DNA of 6,034 bases from an uncultured Burkholderiales bacterium (lineage in GTDB: Bacteria > Pseudomonadota > Gammaproteobacteria > Burkholderiales > Burkholderiaceae_D). Each line of letters begins with the position of its first letter. Position 1 is the first letter of the stretch. The stretch covers positions 1-6,034 of the forward strand of contig CAIVDH010000283.1 of the NCBI GenBank assembly GCA_903904635.1, in the 5' to 3' direction. The notes under the pieces were generated by a model. The model searched no databases and was not told the origin of the DNA. It was given only the letters and a program-made list of their open reading frames with translations. The position numbers and the translations under genes are program-made. Positions 1 through 6,034 of the stretch are shown here, one piece after another.

Positions 1-1550
1 GCGATAGCGTCAAAAAAATCCATCAGACGGTTTAGCGTTGTTGAGCAGGATTCGGCCGTCTGAGTTGCCACCATAGGCAGCATGGCTCGTATCAGCATAT
101 GCAGCTGATTTCTGCTGGAAACCGGCAGGCTTTGCAGGCGTGAAGAATTCCAGCTGGCGAGAAGCCGCTGTGCGGATAACTCTGCTGCATCAAAACCTAG
201 TGCTGCCAGATATTCCGTTAAAGCTTCAGCACTGAGTTCTGCCAGCTCCAGGCTGGGCATCGTCACACTGTCTTCGGTTGTAGGCAGGGCAGCATTTTTA
301 TCTAAAAAAATCGCATCAAATTGACTTGCTACGCCTGTACGTACTTCACCTAAAGCTGCCAGCAGCGTAGCAGTATCAGCGTAGCCCATCATTTGAGCAA
401 TTATGAGCTGGTCTGCAGCGGAGCCAGGTAAAACATGCGTCTGTGCGTCATCCAGATATTGCAGTCTGTGTTCAAGATTGCGCAGAAAAGTGTAAGCATC
501 CAGTAATTGATTGACTACTGCCGCAGAAAGTAATTTGCGCTCCGCTAAAATATTGAGTGTCTGGCGGGTGGAGCGATCCCGCAGTTCTGGATCACGTCCG
601 CCGCGTATTAGTTGAAAAACCTGTGCAAGAAACTCTATTTCGCGAATGCCGCCTCGCCCGAGTTTGATATTGATGTTGCGCTCAGGGTGGCGTGTTTCTT
701 GTCGTATAACCTCTGCTCGGATTTGTGCGTGCATGTTGCGCAAAGCATTGATAGAGCCGAAATCCAAATAACGGCGATAAACAAACGGGCGCACAATTTC
801 ATCTAATGCCGCTATGTCAATCGAGTCTCCTGTCAGTGCGCGCGCCTTGACCCATGCATAGCGCTCCCACTCCCTTCCCTGAACCATCAAGTATTCTTCA
901 AGCATGGCCATGCTGGCTGCCAGTGGCCCTGAGCCACCGTTGGGACGCAACGCCATATCGACTCTGAATGTGTAGCCGTCTTCGGTGATTTCTGCTATGT
1001 CGGCGATGAGTTTTTTCCCCAGCCTGACAAAAAATTCATGATTTGACAGCTGCCGCTGTTCTGCGGAAGTAACTTTTGTTTCGCCTTCTTCGGGATAGAT
1101 AAAAATCAGATCAATATCAGAGGAGACATTAAGTTCTGCACCACCCAGCTTGCCCATGCCTATGACCAGCATTTTGAGGCTGCGACCAGATTCTGCACCG
1201 ACGGGCTCGCCATGAAGCTGAGATAATTCGGTATGGCGGTGAGCCAGGTGAGTTTGAACGACAAATTCGGCAAATGATGAAATAGTCGTTACAACTTCGT
1301 GCATATCTGCTCGCCCTGATAAGTCGCGTACCGCCAGAACTGAAAAAAGTAAACTACGCAGACGCCGCATTGCCGCAGGGAGTGAGACACTCTGTGCTAA
1401 TTGATTTTGTAAAAGCAGCGTAAAGTTAGATTTGTTAAGAGATAATCCGGTTAGTAACGCCAGATCGCTGGCACGAGTCGGGTTCGCATCCAGCCATCTC
1501 CGAACAAATCTGGAGCCGTAGGTGTTGTTTAACGCATGATTTTGGTTCAT
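1..1550 (-). CDS. glnE: Bifunctional glutamine synthetase adenylyltransferase / adenylyl-removing enzyme (GlnE), 3'-truncated by window edge
   Basis: GlnE attaches AMP to glutamine synthetase when nitrogen is plentiful and removes it by phosphorolysis when nitrogen is scarce, responding to PII protein and glutamine in the cytoplasm. Reading the minus strand from the ATG at 1550 gives 516 uninterrupted codons running off the left edge. Seen: the nucleotidyltransferase motif GMGKLGGAEL at residues 131-140 with the metal-binding pair D145/D147 in SSDIDL; RVDMALRPNGGSG at 196-208; GREWERYAWVKAR at 225-237; PFVYRRYLDFG at 255-265; and GRGGIREIEF at 298-307. This order is characteristic of the N-terminal adenylyl-removing half. 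Residues from about 310 onward are helical linker sequence. Compared with E. coli GlnE (about 946 residues), the second, adenylylating catalytic domain lies outside the window. The start is the only in-frame ATG before a stop at 1638-1640; it makes the N-terminus roughly 28 residues shorter than in E. coli. No strong Shine-Dalgarno precedes it. Identification is firm; completeness of the C-terminus cannot be judged. Confidence 0.96.
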   Translation of the reverse strand, partial: MNQNHALNNTYGSRFVRRWLDANPTRASDLALLTGLSLNKSNFTLLLQNQLAQSVSLPAAMRRLRSLLFSVLAVRDLSGRADMHEVVTTISSFAEFVVQTHLAHRHTELSQLHGEPVGAESGRSLKMLVIGMGKLGGAELNVSSDIDLIFIYPEEGETKVTSAEQRQLSNHEFFVRLGKKLIADIAEITEDGYTFRVDMALRPNGGSGPLAASMAMLEEYLMVQGREWERYAWVKARALTGDSIDIAALDEIVRPFVYRRYLDFGSINALRNMHAQIRAEVIRQETRHPERNINIKLGRGGIREIEFLAQVFQLIRGGRDPELRDRSTRQTLNILAERKLLSAAVVNQLLDAYTFLRNLEHRLQYLDDAQTHVLPGSAADQLIIAQMMGYADTATLLAALGEVRTGVASQFDAIFLDKNAALPTTEDSVTMPSLELAELSAEALTEYLAALGFDAAELSAQRLLASWNSSRLQSLPVSSRNQLHMLIRAMLPMVATQTAESCSTTLNRLMDFFDAI

Positions 1551-1604
1551 TACACTGATTTTATGGTTGCGAACGTAAAAGTAAACAGACTTCAAAAGTA
1601 GAAA

Positions 1605-1623
1605 TACTAAATTAGTAACTAAT
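1605..1623. repeat. Two interleaved 13-bp palindromes (operator candidate)
   Basis: TACTAA-A-TTAGTA at 1605-1617 and ATTAGT-A-ACTAAT at 1611-1623 are both perfect inverted repeats with 6-base arms and a single central base. They overlap, so the middle TTAGT is shared by both. The element lies 55-73 bases upstream of the glnE start and overlaps the weak candidate -10 of that gene. Such symmetry fits a site for a dimeric DNA-binding protein, but the sequence is AT-rich, which makes chance palindromes more likely. I do not recognise it as the site of a named regulator. Confidence 0.4.
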
Positions 1624-1732
1624 ATTGCCTGCAAGAGCTATAGAGGCTTTAAAACAATCGAAATAAATGCTGCTGGTCGTTTCGTATCACTATCTCGTAA
1701 AGTATCTGATTATGCTTGCCCATGATCATATT

Positions 1733-1754
1733 AGAGCTTAACGAGACAAGCTCT
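1733..1754. repeat. 7-bp perfect inverted repeat (hairpin) upstream of the yhdP-like gene
   Basis: AGAGCTT at 1733-1739 pairs perfectly with AAGCTCT at 1748-1754 across an 8-base loop (AACGAGAC). In RNA the stem could gain two G-U pairs at its base (1732/1755 and 1731/1756). The element ends 67 bases before the downstream start codon. There is no immediate T-run on either strand, so it is not a typical intrinsic terminator. It could be a leader-RNA hairpin or a protein-binding site; chance is also possible for this size. Confidence 0.4.
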
Positions 1755-1821
1755 GGGCCACATTGGTAGTTTTTATTCCTTCCTGTGTTGACCGTCCCCC
1801 GATTAATTTAATTTTTTACTG

Positions 1822-4800
1822 ATGCTCAATCAACCAAATAACGCAATTCGTTTCAGGCAGTCTGTCTCGGTTGCCTGGCGTGCCGCATCTGCAGGTTACC
1901 GATCACTAAGTCGTGGCACACGCAAGATCATAGGCTGGTTATTGGTTTTGATATTGATCAGCTATTTTTTGTTTTGCGGAATATTTTTATCTTTGCGCTA
2001 TGTCGTGTTGCCTAATATTGATCATTACAAACCTCAAGTAGAGAAGCTGGCGAGTTATTTTGTTGATAGGCCAGTTGCAATTAATGCGATCTTTGCGAGC
2101 TGGCATGGCCTTTATCCCACACTGCAACTACGTGATGTGGTGATACACAATAATGAAGGCAGTCCGGCGCTAATTTTGCCAGAAGTTGATGCAACCTTAT
2201 CATGGCTATCATTATTGACAGGCGAGTTACGCTTGCATACGCTGGAACTAAACCGGCCTGATCTCGAAATTGAGCGCGACGCCGAGGGAAAAATTTTTGT
2301 CGCAGGTATCGCAATAGATACGAATCAATCAGATGATGGGCGCGGACTTGATTGGTTACTGTCGCAGCGCCAGATTATGATTCGTGGGGGCTGGATCAGA
2401 TGGCGTGATCTTCAGCGAGGCGCACCCGAACTTGTGCTTGCCAACGTCAATTTGCAAATACAAAATAGCTGGCGCAGTCATCGTTTCGCTTTGACTGCAA
2501 TTCCACCAGTAGAGCTGGCCGCGCCCATTGATATTCGGGCTGATTTTATACATCCCGCATTTGTAAGAAAAATTTCAGATTACAAGCTATGGGCTGGCGA
2601 GATTTATGTTGATTGGCGCAATACCAGTCTGCATGCATGGAAAAAATATTTTGATTATCCCTACGACATTGAAGGCGGTAATGGTTCTATACGCGCCTGG
2701 TTGAATTTTGATCGTGGTGTCATTAATAATTTCACTGCTGATTTGGCACTGACAGATATTTCTGCGCGTCTGGGTGCAAATTCAAATCCCCTCAAATTAG
2801 TCGAGGTAAGTGGCCGAATTTATGCCGGGACAGTGACTAATGATTTCAAACAAAAGCTTTTTTCTTATGGCGATCGTAGTCATGTAATCAAGCTCACTAA
2901 TTTTTCTTTACGTACAGATTTAGGTACAGTACTGCCGCGCACAACAGTCAGCAGTGTATTTACGGCGGCAAGCAGCACGCATCCTGAGCGACATGAGATA
3001 CAAGTCAACGAGCTTGACCTTGATACGTTTGCAAAGCTAGCGCAGCATTTGCCACTAGGCCCGGAAGAATCACGCATGCTGACCGAGTTTGTGCCACAAG
3101 GAAGTCTGCAGAATTTTGCCATTAATTGGGAAGGTACTCGGTTTGGTGAGGGTAAATATCAAATTAAGGGGAAATTTTCTGAGCTTGCATTGAAGGTACA
3201 ACAGTCTAGTATCGGCAATGATAAAAATCCCGTATGGTCTTTGCCGAGTTTTGAGGGTTTGTCGGGCGAGGTTGATGCAAACCAGGAGGGTGGCAGTATC
3301 AGTCTCAATGGCGATAATGCAAATATTTCTATTGAAGGTTTATTTGCTGACCCTCTACTGGCATTTGAAAAACTTGCTGTGCGTGCAGCATGGTCTCAGC
3401 GTGTCCGTGACAGGCTGAGTGTTCAAATCAACACCATGCAATTTTCTCAGGGCGGGGTACAGGGTTCACTAGAAGGGAAATATATATTGCCGGTGGGCGC
3501 TGCCGCAGGAAAACTGGGAGATCTGAATTTGAAAATTCAAGTTCCCAATATTGAATTAAATCAGGTTGTACGGTATTTGCCTAAGATGACACCGCAGCTT
3601 ACACGGCAATGGATGGCCGATTCCTTATTGAGTGGTCAGGGCAAAAATATAGAACTGGTTATTCAGGGCGATCTTGAAAAATTTCCCTTTGAAGCAAAAA
3701 AAGACGAGAAGCCCGCTGGTATATTCAAAATCACCGGCGATATAGAAAACGCGAGGCTGATTCCCGGCTATGGACAATCAACTCAAAATAAGCGTATTCA
3801 ATTGTGGCCAAATATTGAAGACATACGGGGCAATCTGGTGCTGGATCGCACACGCCTTATCGTTCATGCAAACAGCGCCAAAACTGCTGAATTATCGCTT
3901 ACTGCAGTCGATGTCAGTATTCCTGATTATTGGGCTCAACATAGCGTGATAGAGGCAAGTGGATCGGCAAACGGATCATTGCAATCACTGCTTGCTTACG
4001 CGAATTCGTCGCCTGTCTCTGGATGGATAGATGGATTTACAGACGAGATAAAAGCAAGTGGCAATGCGCGTGTGAATTTGAAAATGCAATTGCCGCTAGG
4101 TGATGTGGGTGAGCCTATGGTCAAAGGCACGCTAAGGCTAATGGGTAATGACATACAGCTTATGCGTAATTTTCCTACGAGTCTACAAACTAATGGTGAG
4201 CTTATTTTCACAGAGAATAGTTTGCAAACCGCTGGTTTGCAGGGTAATTTTCTAGGTGGTCAGGTGCAGCTGGCTGGCGGTACACAACGTGACGGCGGCA
4301 TACAATTCAAAATCGATGGTGTGATGACTTCAGATGGGCTCGCGCGCGCTTATTCTTTACCAGTCATGCAGCGGCTGACAAAAAAAATAACAGGTGGTCT
4401 GCGTTATAACGCAACACTACGGTTGAAAAATCAGCGCACTGAATTATTACTTGAATCTTCGCTTGCCGGGCTAGCTGTGGATTTGCCAGCGCCGCTTAAT
4501 AAAGCAGCCTCTGATTTTATGCCCTTACGCGTATTAATTACGCCGGTGTCCTTATCGGATCAATTGATGCAGTCGCAAGAAATGCGCATCAACTTAGGCA
4601 AAAGCATTACTGCCCGATATTTTTTACAAAAGCCACATTCAAAATCAGCTATATGGAAGATGATGCGTGGTGGTATCGGTGTCAATGTCGCGGTGCCCCA
4701 ACCGGACAAAGGGCTGGCCATTAATTTGAATGTGCCGCTGTTTAATATTGATGCATGGAGAAATACGACTTCGGCGTTGTTGGATGAGCCGGGTGCAGAA

Positions 4801-5976
4801 AGCAATAATAAAGAATCTGGTGCGGCAGATGCTTATGCCTATTTCACGCCTGATGTTTTTAGTGTTCGTGCGAATGAACTAGTCATCGCAGAAAAATCAT
4901 TGACTAACGCTAACTTGGTTGCATCCCACATACGTGCAAGCTGGCTCATTAATATTCAATCAGACCAGGCCACTGGAAATATCACCTATGACGATCCCTC
5001 ATCAGAGCGCGGCGCAGGGAAAATCACGGCGCGTCTGGCTACGCTAATCATTCCCAAATCCCGAACATCGGATGTAACAGAGCTGTTCACTGGGAAAACG
5101 ACGACCTCTCAGTTGCCAGGTTTGGATCTGGTTGCAGAAAATGTTGAATTGGTGGGTATCAAACTGGGAAGGCTGGAAGTCAATGCAACCAACGCTGGTC
5201 TGTCGCAAGGGCGCGAGTGGCACATTAGTCGTCTGGTCGTGACCAACCCAGATGGCGTGTTACGCGCCACGGGTAAATGGTCAATATTGGATCGCGATAG
5301 TTTATCTATGCTTAATTATGACCTCGATATAGTTGATGCCGGACGTTTGCTGGAGCGTTTTGGTTTTGAGCGCACAGTCAAAGGTGGCAAAGGCAGTATG
5401 CAGGGTGAACTCAGCTGGAAGGGTGTGCCTTATGCATTTGACATACCGAGCTTGTCAGGAAACCTGAGCCTGAAAATCAATACGGGACAGTTTTTAAAAG
5501 TGGAGCCTGGCGTCTCCAAACTGTTGGGTGTGATGAGTTTGCAGGCGCTGCCCAGGCGTCTGACGCTGGATTTTCGTGATATTTTTTCAGAAGGGTTTGT
5601 GTTTGATGGCATAACAGGCACCGGAACGATTGCGCGCGGTGTCATCAAGACCGACACTTTCAAAATGCGCGGAACCAGCAGTGTGGTGCTCATGGATGGA
5701 AGCGTCGATCTTAAGGACGAGACACAAAATCTAAACGTGGTGGTCGTACCTGAACTCAACACAGGCGGAGCTTCTGTGGTGTATGCACTTGCTGTTAATC
5801 CCATCATTGGTCTGGGAAGTTTTCTAGCGCAATTATTTTTGAAAAATCCTATCGCTCAGGTGCTCAGTCAGGAGTATCTGATAACGGGTCCCTGGAAGGA
5901 TCCGGTTATTAAAAAAGTGACGGGCAAGCGTAAGATAAATGTTCCGCCTGCTGATGCCACCGCGCCTAATGAATGA
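1822..5976 (+). CDS. yhdP: YhdP-family (TIGR02099) AsmA-like periplasmic protein, probable phospholipid transporter to the outer membrane
   Basis: A complete 1384-codon gene. In E. coli, YhdP acts with TamB and YdbH in carrying phospholipids from inner to outer membrane; that role is transferred here by family. Seen: an arginine-rich cytoplasmic tail (1-36), a membrane segment at about 37-58 (GWLLVLILISYFLFCGIF), then RYVVLPNIDHYKPQVE and FASWHGLYPTLQLRDVVIH (91-109), the typical opening of AsmA-like proteins. A very long beta-rich middle of alternating polar and hydrophobic strands (about 150-1180) fits a lipid-binding groove spanning the periplasm. The C-terminal family signature is strong: GSMQGELSWKG (about 1191-1201), SLQALPRRLTLDFRDIF (about 1238-1254) followed by SEGFVFDGITG, a hydrophobic stretch VVYALAVNPIIGLGSFLAQLF (1319-1339) and EYLITGPWKDP (1351-1361). 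It is longer than E. coli YhdP (about 1266). The ATG is the first possible one after an in-frame stop at 1804-1806, yet has no Shine-Dalgarno sequence. Family assignment is firm; substrate and partners are inferred. Confidence 0.93.
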   Translation: MLNQPNNAIRFRQSVSVAWRAASAGYRSLSRGTRKIIGWLLVLILISYFLFCGIFLSLRYVVLPNIDHYKPQVEKLASYFVDRPVAINAIFASWHGLYPTLQLRDVVIHNNEGSPALILPEVDATLSWLSLLTGELRLHTLELNRPDLEIERDAEGKIFVAGIAIDTNQSDDGRGLDWLLSQRQIMIRGGWIRWRDLQRGAPELVLANVNLQIQNSWRSHRFALTAIPPVELAAPIDIRADFIHPAFVRKISDYKLWAGEIYVDWRNTSLHAWKKYFDYPYDIEGGNGSIRAWLNFDRGVINNFTADLALTDISARLGANSNPLKLVEVSGRIYAGTVTNDFKQKLFSYGDRSHVIKLTNFSLRTDLGTVLPRTTVSSVFTAASSTHPERHEIQVNELDLDTFAKLAQHLPLGPEESRMLTEFVPQGSLQNFAINWEGTRFGEGKYQIKGKFSELALKVQQSSIGNDKNPVWSLPSFEGLSGEVDANQEGGSISLNGDNANISIEGLFADPLLAFEKLAVRAAWSQRVRDRLSVQINTMQFSQGGVQGSLEGKYILPVGAAAGKLGDLNLKIQVPNIELNQVVRYLPKMTPQLTRQWMADSLLSGQGKNIELVIQGDLEKFPFEAKKDEKPAGIFKITGDIENARLIPGYGQSTQNKRIQLWPNIEDIRGNLVLDRTRLIVHANSAKTAELSLTAVDVSIPDYWAQHSVIEASGSANGSLQSLLAYANSSPVSGWIDGFTDEIKASGNARVNLKMQLPLGDVGEPMVKGTLRLMGNDIQLMRNFPTSLQTNGELIFTENSLQTAGLQGNFLGGQVQLAGGTQRDGGIQFKIDGVMTSDGLARAYSLPVMQRLTKKITGGLRYNATLRLKNQRTELLLESSLAGLAVDLPAPLNKAASDFMPLRVLITPVSLSDQLMQSQEMRINLGKSITARYFLQKPHSKSAIWKMMRGGIGVNVAVPQPDKGLAINLNVPLFNIDAWRNTTSALLDEPGAESNNKESGAADAYAYFTPDVFSVRANELVIAEKSLTNANLVASHIRASWLINIQSDQATGNITYDDPSSERGAGKITARLATLIIPKSRTSDVTELFTGKTTTSQLPGLDLVAENVELVGIKLGRLEVNATNAGLSQGREWHISRLVVTNPDGVLRATGKWSILDRDSLSMLNYDLDIVDAGRLLERFGFERTVKGGKGSMQGELSWKGVPYAFDIPSLSGNLSLKINTGQFLKVEPGVSKLLGVMSLQALPRRLTLDFRDIFSEGFVFDGITGTGTIARGVIKTDTFKMRGTSSVVLMDGSVDLKDETQNLNVVVVPELNTGGASVVYALAVNPIIGLGSFLAQLFLKNPIAQVLSQEYLITGPWKDPVIKKVTGKRKINVPPADATAPNE

Positions 5977-6007
5977 TGGATACCGTTTAGCTACTTCCCG
6001 TACATTT

Positions 6008-6011
6008 AGGA
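6008..6011 (+). promoter_or_regulatory. Ribosome binding site of the downstream gene
   Basis: AGGA lies 7 bases before the ATG at 6019, a normal Shine-Dalgarno distance. It is the main reason for calling a gene start at the right edge, and it contrasts with the yhdP-like gene, which lacks such a site. Confidence 0.6.
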
Positions 6012-6018
6012 TAATTTT

Positions 6019-6034
6019 ATGAACAATACCGGTA
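6019..6034 (+). CDS. Start of a downstream gene, cut by the window edge
   Basis: Only five complete codons are visible (Met-Asn-Asn-Thr-Gly), so the product cannot be identified from the sequence. The ATG follows an AGGA ribosome binding site at proper distance and comes 42 bases after the stop of the yhdP-like gene. No hairpin-plus-T-run terminator lies between them, so co-transcription is likely. From remembered gene order in betaproteobacteria, a carbon-nitrogen hydrolase (nitrilase family) or tldD often follows yhdP; this is context only, not evidence from these bases. Confidence 0.55.

Larger units (their letters stand above)
1551..1821. promoter_or_regulatory. Divergent intergenic control region between glnE and the yhdP-like gene
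   Basis: This 271-base AT-rich gap separates the start codons of two divergently transcribed genes, so it should carry a promoter in each direction. No open reading frame of credible size, tRNA or other RNA gene is visible. For glnE the best sigma-70-like pair I can find on the minus strand is TTGCAG (1634-1629) and TTTAGT (1611-1606), 17 bases apart; the match is weak (3/6 and 4/6). For the plus-strand gene there is a good -35-like TTGACC at 1788-1793, but nothing resembling a -10 at normal spacing. Two symmetric elements are listed separately. Promoter positions are inference only; the regulatory role follows from the gene arrangement. Confidence 0.6.

Noticed and set aside
612..806. Small plus-strand open frame of 64 codons
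   Set aside because: It lies wholly antisense to the conserved GlnE catalytic motifs and has no ribosome binding site or recognisable product.
1722..1729. ATGATCAT 8-bp palindrome
   Set aside because: It does not extend beyond 8 bases and such short palindromes occur readily by chance.
1788..1816. Standard sigma-70 promoter using TTGACC at 1788-1793
   Set aside because: The base runs at 16-18 base spacing do not match a -10; the good TTTAAT at 1807-1812 is only 13 bases away, too close.
1551..1821. Possible sigma-54 (-24/-12) promoter for the nitrogen-related glnE
   Set aside because: I found no GG and GC doublets at the required spacing on either strand of the gap.
5430..5807. Minus-strand open frame of 125 codons
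   Set aside because: It is antisense to the highly conserved C-terminal part of the YhdP-like protein, and its serine/proline-rich translation is typical of a shadow frame.

Overview
The window looks like ordinary chromosomal core sequence from a proteobacterium, most likely a betaproteobacterium. The coding style is moderately AT-rich, and the GlnE and YhdP-family sequences read like those of the Nitrosomonadales or related betaproteobacteria. The class is inferred from protein character and remembered gene order, not from a search. I see no mobile element, CRISPR array, tRNA, rRNA or sign of recent transfer.

Layout: the left quarter (1-1550, minus strand) is the N-terminal 516 codons of glnE, the bifunctional glutamine synthetase adenylyltransferase/adenylyl-removing enzyme. 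It runs off the left edge, so its C-terminal catalytic half is not in the window. A 271-base AT-rich gap (1551-1821) follows. It must hold the promoters of two divergent genes and contains two small symmetric structures: a pair of interleaved palindromes near glnE and a 7-bp hairpin upstream of the other gene. The rest (1822-5976, plus strand) is one intact 1384-codon gene for a YhdP/TIGR02099-type AsmA-like protein, a membrane-anchored periplasmic protein of the family implicated in moving phospholipids to the outer membrane. After 42 bases with no visible terminator, a well-placed ribosome binding site and ATG at 6019 mark the start of another gene, of which only five codons are visible. It is probably co-transcribed with the YhdP gene.

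How they fit together: glnE controls nitrogen assimilation by covalent modification of glutamine synthetase, while the YhdP-like protein serves envelope lipid homeostasis. Nothing in the sequence links the two functions beyond a shared divergent control region. I found no convincing undescribed system; the points worth a second look are the regulatory structures in the intergenic gap and how translation of the YhdP gene starts.
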